DNA from: Gossypium raimondii
Taxonomy: Eukaryota; Streptophyta; Magnoliopsida; Malvales; Malvaceae
Length of the DNA stretch: 64,000 bases
Assembly (NCBI RefSeq): GCF_025698545.1
Contig: NC_068566.1
Location: forward strand, 41,147,192-41,211,191
Reading direction: 5' to 3'
The notes below the pieces were generated by a model, which saw only the letters and a list, made by a program, of their open reading frames with translations, had not been told where the DNA came from and did not search any database. Shown here piece after piece: positions 10,739-22,821 of this stretch; within the stretch, counting starts at the first letter, position 1, and each line of letters opens with the position of its first letter. The translations under genes and the position numbers were made by a program.

Positions 10739-12826
10739 ATAGATTCGCCAAATTTATAGAAAATATCGCCGTCTTTCAGTGCAGAACAACACGAGGCAAT
10801 AATGTTACACTGCATGCAACTATGTATTGCAAAGTGTTTCACTTTTTCCAAGTGATAAGAGATATTCCAAAAGAAAATTTTAATGTCTTTAAAATTAAAA
10901 TCGTTGATTTTATAGAAAATATCACCGTCTTTCAGTGAAGAACAACACGAGTCAATAATGTTACACCACATGCAACTATGTATTGCAAAGTGTTTCACTT
11001 TTGCCAAGTGATAAGAGAAATTCCAAACGAAAAATCTAACGTCTTTAAAAGTAGATTCGCCAATTTTATAGAAAATATAGTCGTCTTTCAGTACATAACA
11101 ACACGAGGCAATAATGTTACACAACATGCAACTATGCATTGCAAAGTGTTTCACTTTTTCCAAGTGATAAGAGAAATTCTAAAAGAAAAATCTAATGTCT
11201 TTAAAAGTAGATTCGCCAATTTTGTAGAAAATATCGCAGTTTTTCAGCGAAGAACAACACAAAGCAATAATGTTACACTGCATGCAACTATGTATTGCAA
11301 ATTGTTTCACTTTTGTCAAGTGATAAGAGGAATTCCAAAAGAAAAATCTAATGTTTTTAAAAGTAGATTCGCCAGTTTTATAGAAAATATCACTGTTTTT
11401 CAGTGAAGAAGAACACGAGGCAATAATGTTACATTGCATGCAAATATGTATTGCAAAGTGTTTCACTTTGGCCAACTGATAAGAGAAATTCCAAAAGAAA
11501 AATCTAATGTCTTTAAAAGTAGATCCAATGTCTTTAAAAGTAGATTTACCGATTTTATAGAAAATATCGTCGTCTTTCAATGAAGAACAATACGAGGCAA
11601 TAATGCTACACTGAATGCAACTATGTATTCCAAAGTGTTTCACTTTTGCCAAGTGGTAAAAGAAATTCCAAAAGAAAAATCTAATGTCTTTAAAAGTAGA
11701 TTCACCGATTTTATAGAAAATATCGTCGTCTTTCAGTGAAGAACAACACGAGGCAATAATGTTACATTGAATGCAACTATGTATTGCAAAGTGTTTCGCT
11801 TTTGCCAAGTGATAAGAGAAATTCCAAAAGAATAATCTAATGTCTTTAAAAGTAGATTCGCCAATTTTACAGAAAATATCGTCGTCTTTCAGTGAAGAAC
11901 AACACGAGGCAATAATGTTACACTGCATGCAACTATGTATTGCAAAGTGTTTCACTTTTGCCAAGTGATAATAGAAATTCCGAAAGAAAATTCTAATGTC
12001 TTTAAAAATAGATTTGTCAGTTTTATAGAAAATATCGTCATTTTTCAGTGAAGAACAACACGATGACATAATGTTACACTGCATGCAACTATGCATTGCA
12101 AAGTGTTTCACTTTTGCCAAGTGATAAGATAAATTTCAAAAGAAAAATCTAATGTCTTTAAAAGTAGATTTGCCAATTTTATAGAAAATATCTTGATTTT
12201 TCAGTGAAGAACAACACGAGACAATAATGTAACACTGCATGCAACTATGTATTGCAAAGTGTTTCACTTTTGCCAAGTGATAAGAGAAATTCTAAAAGAA
12301 AAATCTAATGTCTTTAAAAGTAGATTTGCCAGTTTTATAGAAAATATCGTCATTTTTCAGTGAAGAACAACAGGAGACAATAATGTTACACTGCATGCAA
12401 CTATGTATTGCAAAGTGTTTCACTTTTGTCAAGTGATAAGAGAAATTCCAAAAGAAAGATCTAATAGCTTTAAAAGTAGATTTGTTGATTTTATAGAAAA
12501 TATCACCATCTTTCAGTGAAGAACAACACGATACAATAATGTTACACTGCATGTAACTATGTATTGTAAAGTGTTTCACTTTTGCCAAAGTGATGAGAGA
12601 AATTCCAAAAGAAAAATCTAATGTCTTTAAAAGTAGATTTGCCAATTTTATAAAAAATATTGTGATTTTTCAGTGAAGAACAACACGAGACACTAATGTT
12701 ACACTGCATGCAACTATGTATTACAAAGTGTTTCACTTTTGCCAAGTGATAAGAGAAATTCTAAAAGAAAAATCTAATGTCTTTAAAAGTAGATTTGTCA
12801 GTTTTATAGAAAGTATCACCGTCTTT
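10739..12826. repeat. 156-bp tandem satellite, right part of array (about 13 monomers)
   Basis: Continues the same monomer and register as 6526-8351; the first bases after the LTR continue the monomer the LTR interrupts. One monomer (near 11500-11545) carries an extra 21 bases, an internal duplication of the 'aatgtctttaaaagtagat' segment, making that step 177 bp instead of 156. A minus-strand frame stays open for 313 codons at 11179-12120. Monomers differ from each other at scattered positions. A decayed monomer piece is also visible at about 12895-12925. Confidence 0.95.
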
Positions 12827-13829
12827 AAGAAAAGAAGAAAAAATTTATCCCACTTAATATCATTAGATTTTTGAATTTTATAACTAAGGTTGGCTGATTT
12901 TATAGAAAGTATTGTTCGACTCATCGGTAAATAAATATAAAATTTTCTTTAAGAAATTATCTCATTTTACCATAAACTTTTTTAATCTGATAAGTAAAAG
13001 TGAACCCTCATCTACCCATTACCCCCATAGCTCCAAAGTTGAAAAGGACATTTGTGAATTGTGCAAGCAATGAGTACATGGAAACTAGAATGGGAACAAA
13101 ACCAAGATGATGATGCCATTTATGCTTGCTGATTGAGGAGCATGTTTTTAAAAGCTTTGTCATTTATTCCCATGGAGATTGCTTAAAGCTGAGATGAAAA
13201 CTAAATCCCCTCAAAGCATGCATTGTTTCATCAAAATAAAGTGCATGATTTGGGGATCCAAAAGCAAAAGGAAAAACGGTCCCTGCATATCCGACCAATG
13301 GTTTGATAAAGTGCTGGCAAATACTCTCTCCATGATGCCCTTACATGCCTTCTTTGAGCACAACACTAGTACTTATTATTGCATTCTTGGTTTTGCAATT
13401 TACAATATTGGACTTTGAAGTCAGATTCCTATATCGAAAATAAATTCTCCCATTGCTTCTTTGTCCACGTGATTAACCAGCATGAAACTTTAGTTAAAGG
13501 AACTCGAGTTCCTACCTGAATTGTGAAAAATGAGACCTGTTTTTGTAAGTTGAATTAGTGAAGCAGATATTGATTGGCATGATTATATTGGACATGTGGC
13601 TAGTGAGCATATGAAGTTAAAAAGGCGTGAATTCCAAAAGGAAGATGATGCCCTGCAGTTGGAGCTATTACGATAAGGACTGTTGAGGGTAGAGCAATAG
13701 CCAAAAAGCTTAACAGCAAGGGGAGCTCAGATCCTGTCCCTTCAATCAGTTTTTTACTAGAAGGTCAAAATTTATCATTGCTCAATTTGACCAAAATTTA
13801 CCCCCTCTGAAAAATATGTTATCTCAGGA
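12827..13829. other. intergenic, no gene recognised
   Basis: Apart from a satellite scrap near 12895-12925, nothing is identifiable. An open stretch at 13179-13418 (79 codons, +) has no recognisable motif, and I do not call it a gene. Confidence 0.4.
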
Positions 13830-15240
13830 CTAATTTTTCATTAAATGTCCAAAAAAAATATTTATGAGACTAGACCGATTGAATGAAAAATAATCGAAAT
13901 GGACAAATTTTTGAAAATACTTACAGTTAAAAGCTTTTTCAAGTAATACACAAAAAAAAAAAATTTCAGCCGGAAGCTTTTTTCGCCATTTTTCAACAAA
14001 AACACTTCTAATAAAAAGTTCTTTCAGCCAAGTCAACAAAAGCAATTTCAGCAGAAAATTATTTTCCCCCTATTTTCAATGGCTATTTAATTAATTGCTA
14101 AATCAATTTTTCTTTAAAATAATTTGACAAAAATTGAAGTGATAAAAAATATTTGTACTAAGTTATAAAATATATAAATATTAGAGGACAAATCTATTTT
14201 TCTTTAAAAAAATAAATTGACAAAGAAAATGGAAAATTGAAGTGATAACAAATTTAATACAAAATAATAAAATATATAAATAATAAGAGTTAAATTTATT
14301 GTTATTTTTAATTTTATGACAAATATCATCAAACTTACCAATATTAAACATTTGGTTTTGTTTTTGTTTTTTAAATATTATCCGTTAAAAGTATTTTCCT
14401 AAATGAATTTACTAGAATCTCTCTATTGGTAATACTAAAAGTTAATTCACGGTATTTGATATTTTAAGATAATTTCTCTTTCATATGTGGCATATTGTTA
14501 TTGTGCATACTTGATTAAAATTGAATTAATCGTTCAAATCAAAATTAATTCAAGATAAAGGGTTTGTTAAAGTTTGGTGGAGTAATAGGCTAAAGGAAAA
14601 ATATTATGAAAATAACATTAATATAATGTTTTTAATTAGTGTTTTCACGATTTTTAATTTTAATGGTTTTATGTTTTTAGTTTAATGTGGTTATTGTGTT
14701 ATTTTTGAAAAAGTTTTAATTTGATAAGTGGTTAAGAGTTTTAGAACTTTGGTTACTGATAGTTCAATTTAAATAATAATTGAATCAACCCTTTCGAAAA
14801 CCTTTAACGATGTGTGCTTTTAATTATAGATATATTAGATGCGGGTGAAAAAATTTATATAACAGATTTATAAATAAATTTGATAAAAAATAAATATGGA
14901 TTTACTTAAAACGGTAAAGTTAAGATAGTGAATTATGATGTAATGTATTTTTCTAGGTTTATCAAAATATAAAAAAAATGAGGGTTTATAGGATAATTCT
15001 TTTTACCATGGGGGCACAACGGCTAATTAAATAGCCATTGAAAGTAGGTAACCTTTGGGAGAAAAAAGCTTCTTATTGCAAATACTTGACGGAAAAGAAA
15101 CACTTTTCTGTGTATCACTTGAAAAAGCTTCCACCCAGAAGTATTTTTCAAAAATTGGCTCCTTCCCATCCTTTTCCATTCAATTGGCCTAATCCCTTAA
15201 ATATTTTATTTTTTTGGCATTTAATCTTATTTCATTAGTT
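13830..15240. mobile_element. non-autonomous DNA transposon with long terminal inverted repeats
   Basis: About 13830-14097 is an imperfect reverse complement of about 15021-15240. The inner arm ends share AATTAAATAGCCATTGAAA, and further out 'acttgaaaaagctt', 'aagtatttt' and 'catttaat' recur in order. The roughly 0.9 kb between the arms is AT-rich with no transposase. Arms of over 200 bp suggest a Mutator-like (MULE) derivative, but the target duplication could not be identified, so the superfamily is an inference. Confidence 0.65.
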
Positions 15241-17114
15241 TTTTTCTTAAAATTTAATGTTAGTAATCAATTCAATTAGTATTAATGTTGTTGTATAATG
15301 GTGTTTTAATAAGAATATAATTAATTATGAGTTTGTGAAAGATTAAAAAGATATAAAATTTAGTTAGTATTAGACGTTGCGGTAAAGAATATTACATTTT
15401 CAATAAAAGATCGTAAATTCAAATTCTAAAAAAATATTATAAAAAAATAAAAAAAAAACTACTAATCAAGAATACCAGAAAAAAATTGTTCCATGGTCAA
15501 ACTGGCTTAAAGAAGACTAACGTCTCTGGCTCATGGCTCAGGCTGGCCATTGTAATTTTATTCAACGAGTGTACAAATTGCTCCAGCAAATCAGTCTATC
15601 AAACTGGCCTTTGCATCCCAATTTCGCAACACTTTGTCTAATGCAATCTTTTGCCTCACCATTCCTGATAGACTATGCACTCAACTCATTTTGTCTAATA
15701 TATTTTATAGTATTAATTTTTAATTATTGTATAAGTATTATTTAAAATTTTAAAATTTGTATATTAAATTATTTACAAATTTATTTGCAAAATTAAATAT
15801 TGAACAATTGTAACAAAATTAGTTATAAAATTTATCATTATATATTAAGTCCTTGTAGGAAGGGTGTAATTAGATTCTAAATTTTTTAATTTTAAATATA
15901 AAAAATTTCTCTTTTTTTCTTCAAGCCATTTGTTTCTTATATTTTGTTTTGCTTAGAGGCAGTACCAGCTTCTCGGTTGGCAATCGCCCACCTTTTTTCC
16001 CCTCCAACCAATTCTTTTTTTTTTCTTCTCATTCACTCCATATGTCTTCTACCTTTTTCAGTTTGCAGATCTATTTTGTAGGTATATTTATTGTCTTCAC
16101 AAGTTGTGATGGATAGATGACGATGTCTGTTTTTCGCTAAAACTCCACCGGCCTCTGGTAGTTTTTATTAGAAAGTGGGTGGCTCTTCGTTAGCTTCTTA
16201 ATCTGTTTCTATTTTGAGAATATTTCAGAATAATAAATGATTTCACGAATTGATTTGGACCGTGTTGTCTTAAGTTTTATATGTTTTTTGTTTGTTTTGT
16301 ACATTGTTTAATAAATTTTCAGTTTTAGAAGTTTTTATCTATTCTCGTAACACGGTGTTTAGTCTTTCTTATGCATGTAATATTAGTTTTACAAGTGATT
16401 TTAGGGATGGTTTTGTTGTCATCCTCTATAGTTTGGTGAGTGTTCGATTCTTTTGTCGATTTTTGCTTGCCACTTTGGACCATCCGAGGATGATTTTCTT
16501 ACCGTGTTAGGTGCTTATAATCACTCCAGACATGTTGTGCTTAAGTTGTGACAAAACCAATTGTCAACGTGTCAGAATGTTCTATTGATGCTGAGGTTGA
16601 AGCCTTTTCTGTGTTGATAGAGCTTGTCCTTCCCCATTTACGACAAGTGTTTGTTTTTTTTCCCCCTAAATTGTATGATTTCATTTATTAAAAATATTAA
16701 TACATCAATTAATTATTAATTAAATTAAATGTTATATTTACAAATTTGTCATGAAAATTATGATTATATATTAAATGCTTGTGGGAAGGCTGTAATTAGC
16801 TAATTTTCTTGAGTTTTCTTTTGTACCAACGAACTTATGTTAAAATAATTTAAATATTAAGATAAATATTATTTAAATTTATTTGAATTTAATATTATTT
16901 ATTCTTATGATAAATGTTACATTATTTTTTATTTTAAATTTTAAATTTGAAACTAAATATTAAAATTAAGGTAAATAAAAGACAAGCAGTAAAGAGAAAT
17001 TTATCCAAAGTGAAATAAATGTTTAAAATAAAAAGCGTCACGTGCCAAAAAAAACTGTAACGTGAACATACTTATTTATTTAAAATTTTGTAATATATAA
17101 TAAAAATTGAATTT
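15241..17114. other. AT-rich intergenic DNA with a weak direct repeat
   Basis: No gene supported. About 15800-15885 and 16710-16800 share 'attatatattaa', a 'cttgt(a/g)ggaagg' block and 'tgtaattag' in the same order and orientation, roughly 910 bases apart, so they may be ends of one decayed element or two copies of a repeat. An open stretch at 16292-16510 has no recognisable product. Confidence 0.35.
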
Positions 17115-17262
17115 GCCAATTGAGTATTAGTTTGATTAACATCAGTATTGTTGTCAATACAAAAGGACATGTATTGGAGTTCGTTGTAGCGCATTATACT
17201 TCTATTTAAAAATTGAAGAGAGGTTATAAGTAATTTTAGACATTATACAAAAAAAAATATTA
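17115..17262 (+). mobile_element. tRNA-derived SINE, older copy
   Basis: Begins 'gccaattgagtattag' and carries box-A-like 'ttagtttgattaac', box-B-like 'ggagttcgttgtag', and a tail with 'ttttagacattat' followed by an A-run. The same succession occurs in the clearer copy at 21504-21671, so the two belong to one family. No clean target duplication is visible, consistent with greater age. Confidence 0.55.
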
Positions 17263-17700
17263 AATTTTATTGTGTGGGTGTTGTAACTTACGCGTGGATG
17301 CAGGGCTATTTTGCAAGTGAAATCTTTTTAAGGGATACGAAGATTTTACATCTGGGTGTTGCACCTTACAATGCAATAAAAATGTTAATTAATCCGATTT
17401 AAAATCAATTTTTTGAACCTAATAATGAATGGAAATTCAACTTACACAGAATTAATAAAAGGTGTATTATGAGATTTCTTAAATTAATAAAATGGTCCAT
17501 ATTGTGAGTTAATCACTTAAAACAATTTTTAAATTGTTTCAAAATTCAAATCTACTTTTAATTTTTCTATTATTGATATTTTAATAATCTGATCATTAAA
17601 TTTTATATTTCATTTATGTAGATCATACTTGTCAAGTTTGGAGTAAATAAAATTCTTTCAACTATTTATCTTATGCAAAATACTTTAACCGTTAAATATA
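17263..17700. other. AT-rich intergenic DNA
   Basis: No gene, RNA or clear repeat recognised between the SINE and the LTR-like block. Confidence 0.4.
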
Positions 17701-19755
17701 TATCACACCCCAAAATTAGCGCTAGAAGAAATATAGGGATAAAAAATTAGATTCTAATATATTATAAGAATAAGGTAAGCAAACTTAGATGCCTTAAAAA
17801 TTATTGTAGTGGAGGAATTAACAAGAATAAAGTTGTTGGTTCAGTGGTAAAACTTTAGCATTCTCTTAAGTCCTCAATTTGAAACCCTTTGTGCACATTT
17901 CAGTCAAAATATTTTATTTTCTTATTATTTTTATCCCCTAAAGTACCAAATTTTCAAACTAACCTAGACCAAAAACGGATTTTTTTTATTTAGTCCTTAT
18001 TTTAAATCAAATCCTAATTTTAAACTAACTCCTAAGCCTATTTCAATTAGGGAAAGAAATTTTTATAAATAGTTAATCTTTTCAAAAACCTAGAACTCAT
18101 ATTTAGAAAAATATTTCAAGAAAAGCTCTCAAAATTCTCTCTTCTTCTTCTCCATTGCCAAACCACCTTACTCAACCCAAGGTTTCAAGGTTTTCAATTG
18201 CAACCCTCTCCTCTCAGTGATTGTCGATTTCTTCATCCAAAATTAAGGTTTTTGTGTCTTCAACCAGGCGTGGGATCTAAACTTAAACTATTGTATATGA
18301 TTAATCAATGGAATTGTTAAAAGTTAAGACAATCTGTTATACAATCCCTTAGAGAATAATATGCAAACCCTTAGTAAATATTAGGCGATCACTTAATACA
18401 TAGTATGCGAACCATCATGTTATATGGTATGACATAGTATGCAAACCCCTATGTTATATAGTACGTATGACATAGTATGCGAACCCCCAAGTTATATAGT
18501 ATGTGATTTAATATGTACATGTGAACTGTTATGTATGTGTTAGTCAAACAAGCACAATAAACAATCTAGTATTAATATATTGATACAAGTTTTCAATTTG
18601 CATGAAGAAATTGTATATGTGAAATTGATATGAATGAATGCTTGAATACATGTCATTAAATGATAGTATTAAATAATAAATTATGTGCTTAACAAGCATA
18701 GCATCGATTGTTGATAAATAGAATGATATGCTGAGTTTATGTGCATGATTACATGAAATTAGGTATGGAGGACGGAGGAGTTCTGTAAGAGAAAGTGGCA
18801 ATTTAAGTCTACACCAAAAGTCAGTACTACACGAAGTAGGTGACAATATGTCATCAAAACTAGGTAAACCGGGATGATAGTTTAAAAGCCATTGAAATAG
18901 GGCAACCGAGATGGTAAATTATTGTAGTAAAAGTCATCGTCACAGATGACAAGTGAATGCCCATCGTCACCGGAAATTCAGGATGGTCAGTTATTAACAA
19001 GTGTTTTGGAGTGTCGAATAATGCTCGAGGGATAGGATGGATAGGTGGGAACTTAAAATTAAAATTTTGCATTACATCATAAACTGCACATGCATTGATT
19101 TATTTAATGTCCCTTACATTATGCTTAAATTGCTATGATGCTATAAATTGAATGCTTTATGGTTATAATGGTTTAAAAATTAGACTCACATTGAGTTGTC
19201 ATAAACTCACCCCCATTTTTTCTTACCTTTCAGGTAACGCAAAAAACTAATTAAGACTCAAAATGGCATTGGAGGAACCTCGGAGTAGCATCTCATTTTC
19301 ATTGTTATTATTATTTAAAAGTTTTCATTATAGTTTTCCTTAATCGTTTTATTAGGATTATTTATCGGGTTTTAATTATTAATTATTTATTGCTTTTACA
19401 ATTGTGGTTTGGGATTACTTAGCTTAATAATCTTTAGGAATGATATTTAATTAACACTCTAATAAATGCATGCTATATGGTTTAGAAAACTACTATTCTT
19501 TATAATGTTTCCCGTTGCTTTGCAAAATACTTAAAGTTTTAATAAAGTCTTTCCTTAACCTTTTTTTTAACTTCACATTAATAATATTGTAAATGGATTA
19601 CTAAGTAAAGTTGGTTTGAATGATGAATGTTTTCTTAAAAACACTAGAAAACGATGTTCATACAAGTAAAGGAATGACTTTAATGGATCACTTTGGTGAT
19701 CAATGTAACATCTTTGATTTAGTCGAAACTTCTAGGCCGGCTCAGGGGTGTTGCA
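17701..19755 (+). mobile_element. probable solo LTR, about 2.05 kb
   Basis: The left edge has 'cacacccc' and the right edge 'ggggtgttgca', which are mutually inverted LTR-style termini, with TATAT-like bases on both sides. Inside are a tRNA-like stretch ('ttggttcagtggtaaaac' near 17837), a pyrimidine-rich zone near 18140, a short tandem motif around 'atagtatgcgaaccc' (18395-18490) and 'ctttcaggtaac' near 19228, all typical of long gypsy LTRs. No coding for retroelement proteins. The 5' TG is not intact, so the left boundary is approximate. Confidence 0.5.
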
Positions 19756-21503
19756 TATATATTAATATAAACGACATTTTAGATCTATATAATAGAAATA
19801 TCATATTGATTCAAAATTTTACATGCATAACAAATACAACTATATTGATAAATTTAATGGTTAGATTGTTAAAATATTAATTGTAAAAAAAAATTATGAA
19901 AGAACGTAAACAAAACCGTGTTAGTTTTATGCGGATTCAAATTCATCCTTGCCCCTAGATTTTATATGTATATGTCGTACGTTTCCAAAGTATGTTGAAT
20001 ATATAAAGTTTGATTCAAAAGGGTATTTGAGTTGTCGATGTCCAATCTTTAATAAGGAAGGTAACACAATTAAAGCACCAAAAGAATGGGGATGGCAGTA
20101 ACCCAAGACCAAGGGCACCCCAGATTTCCACCACCCCAGGCTAAATGTATCTCATTCTGAAATTGAAATTGAGGCAACCCCCATCACCAAAAACACCGTG
20201 CAATTTTAGCTCATTTGATGGAGATGTGGTGGCTGTGGACTGAAAATTCAAAGTCACCTAGAGTGGCATGATTCAGCTGATAAATATTAGCATTTATATT
20301 TAATGCTTTGTCAGTTTTTAAATTTACGTGTTAAATCAATTTGAGTTAAAATCAAGTATTTGAAATATTTGAAACATATTCAAAGTCAAATTAAAATAAT
20401 TCTAAAGAGGACCAATACATGATGTGATTTAAGTCATAATAAATTTGGAGATAATTCACACATGATTTATGCTTTATGAGAGTTGAATTTAGATCTAGAG
20501 ACGGATTTAAGGAGCTGGCAGGACCTAACCTCCGCCCTCTAAACTTTTTTTCCTAACTTCGCCCCTATTTCAATCATCGAAATTCTAAGACTTTAGCCTT
20601 TGTCAACAACATAAAGGCTTAAAGATATATTTTTAAAAATTAAAAAATATATATTAACATATAATTCACCAGATTTACACATAGATAATGTTTCAAATAC
20701 AAATTCTAAATATGGACCCACCTATCATATTGATGGTGTTAGTTAAAAGTTTAGACCCAGATGACCTAAAGCTCTCACCTTTATTATTTAGTTCATAATG
20801 TCTACAATTGCAAACCTATATTTAGCATTAATTTCAAATATGCAGATAAAGTTGGTAGCTTGAATTTTAGAACATAAATAAACAAATTAATAGACAAGCT
20901 TGAAATTGAAGATTTTGAATGTATTTATGTTGGATGCAACTGCAATTGCCCAATTATGATAAGATTCCTTGGTTTTACAGCAAAAATAATAAGATATTAA
21001 AGAAAATTAATAATGATTGGGATCCATAAGGTAAGTGAGATATTTAAAAAATAAAACTAGTGGCTGAGAGAGTGCATGCCAAAAACTAATAATGATGGCA
21101 TTTTTAATGAATTATTTTCTAATTGTTTTACAAGCACTATGAATTCAAGTCAAATCCTTGGTTTGCATAACAATATTTACAGAAAAGAGCATCTAAAATT
21201 GTTTTAGCTTATTGGAATTTGTCATCCCTCAAATAAAGACAAACAATAGCACAAGTTCATAATTTTAGTATCTTAGAATGGAGATAATAACGAGAGAAAA
21301 ATGGGTTTCAATTTTCAAAGCATATAATGTAAAAAAATGCTTTGGTTAGGTAATTGACAAATAGAAAGATTGCAAACATGTATAGGGAAAGTAAAAGCCA
21401 CTTCAAATACAAATGTTTTTTTTTTAACCATTTGACTTACTTAAAAACAGATGAATAAGTTATTTAGCAAGGACAAGGTCCATCATTTAAATATTTATAA
21501 TTA
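19756..21503. other. AT-rich intergenic DNA
   Basis: No gene supported. Short open stretches at 19620-19880 (+) and 19927-20118 (-) show no known motifs. Confidence 0.4.
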
Positions 21504-21671
21504 GCCGATTGAGGGTTAGCTCAATTGATATGAATATTATTGTCAATATTGAAAAATGTGAGTTCGAGTGTGTTGAAGGGTATTATCCTCCTATTTATAG
21601 TTATGAATAGTTTTAGACATTATGTTAAAAGAGTAGATATGATCAAAAACTATAATGATACTATTAAAAAG
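21504..21671 (+). mobile_element. tRNA-derived SINE with 12-bp target duplication
   Basis: A 168-bp block with box-A-like 'ttagctcaattgat' (about 21516) and box-B-like GAGTTCGAGTG (21560-21570), spaced as in a tRNA promoter. It is flanked by identical TATTTATAATTA at 21492-21503 and 21672-21683. The 3' half ('ctatttatag', 'ttttagacattatg') is shared with the older copy at 17115-17262. The SINE would depend on LINE machinery, none of which I see here. Confidence 0.75.
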
Positions 21672-22304
21672 TATTTATAATTAACAAACAAATAAATATG
21701 GTCTAAACAGTCAAAAACACAAAACTAAGCCATTTCAGATCACAAAACAGCTGGGTATCTAGATTCACCGCTTCGACGGCGGCTACATATACCTCCTCAA
21801 CCCAAAAGAATCTCTCTTGGGCGATTATATTATTGAAAAAGAAAAAATCAAAATCTAAGAAACCCTTTCTTTTTTACCAAAAAGGAAAACAAAAGTCAAT
21901 AAAGACATTTAAGTGCAGTTGCTTTTTAAAGCAATGCAAATTGCAAATGAATCAAGAAAAGAATGATTAGGAATCACATGGGGAGGGGACTACGCGAGGG
22001 AGAGGCACCCTCTAATTAGATGCTATGATGAACCACAATGTCAGGCTGGGTCCGCATCAAATCTTTTAATATTTTCCCTACCTTACGTGGGCAAAAATGT
22101 TTGGCCCACGTAAATGACGTAAATTTTAGAAAATAGATTTTTCTTTTTGTGGCATGCACATGCACGTGGCTATGAGGAAAATTTTAAAAATAAAAAATAA
22201 AAAGAATTTAATATTTTTTTTCTATTTGCATTTTTATCTAATGTACTTGTATTGGATAAACCATTTATGGTTTACTATTTAATTTAGACTTCAGGATTGA
22301 CTTT
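21672..22304. other. intergenic, contains an ACGT inverted repeat
   Basis: No gene recognised. A perfect 10-bp inverted repeat, listed separately at 22083-22113, is the only notable structure. Confidence 0.4.
22083..22113. promoter_or_regulatory. perfect inverted repeat with ACGT cores
   Basis: TTACGTGGGC at 22083-22092 faces GCCCACGTAA at 22104-22113 across an 11-base loop, and a further TGACGTAA follows at about 22116. ACGT cores are known binding sites for plant bZIP factors. No gene start lies near, so a regulatory role is only a possibility; it may be a remnant or a chance palindrome. Confidence 0.3.
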
Positions 22305-22640
22305 TATTAGATTTAATTTTTATGATTTTATTATTAAAATAAATTTAATTTTAATTGTAAAATTATTTAATTTTGTATTTAATTTGTTAAATATAGATTA
22401 ATGAGTATAATTCTATTTTAGTTTTAAAATTGATTTAATAAAATTATTTGCTAATATTAATAGTTAATATTATTAGATTTAATTTTTATGATTTTGTTAC
22501 TAAAATAAATTTAATGTTAATTGTGAAATTGTTTAATCTTGTGCTTAATTTGTTAAATACAGTTTAATGAGTATGATTCTATTTTAGTTTTAAAACTCAT
22601 TTAATGAAAACTACTTGCTAATATTAACAGTTAATTATTA
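22305..22640 (+). repeat. tandem duplication of a 166-bp AT-rich unit
   Basis: Two head-to-tail copies start with TATTAGATTTAATTTTTATG at 22305 and 22471 and stay aligned through 'ttgctaatattaa(t/c)agttaat'. They differ at a moderate number of positions. No coding content. Confidence 0.8.
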
Positions 22641-22821
22641 ATTTTCATCAAATCAACGTAAAACCGTAATTAAATACTAACAGTATGTTTGGTTCGTTAG
22701 AATGAAATAAAACTATAATAGAATATTATTATAGGAAAATAGAATAGAGCTATAATGAAATAAAATAAGCATAACAATAATTTAGTTGGATGAAATAAAA
22801 TAGACATGGAATAGGTATTAT

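Noticed and set aside
6526-12826. Regular repeats as a possible CRISPR-like array or a repeat-protein gene
   Set aside because: Units are contiguous 156-bp monomers without spacers, in plant DNA. Frameshifting indels and scattered stops argue against a maintained protein, so it is listed as satellite.
13179-13418. 79-codon plus-strand frame in intergenic DNA
   Set aside because: No motif, no neighbour logic and no promoter; a chance frame is as likely.
17830-17900. tRNA-like stretch ('ttggttcagtggtaaaac' with 'tttgaaaccc')
   Set aside because: It lacks a full cloverleaf and sits within an LTR; such tRNA-like pieces are common in plant gypsy LTRs.
18370-18490. Short tandem 'atagtatgcgaaccc' units as a possible regulatory array
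   Set aside because: They fall inside the probable solo LTR and similar words recur near 61780-61900; best read as LTR-internal repeats.
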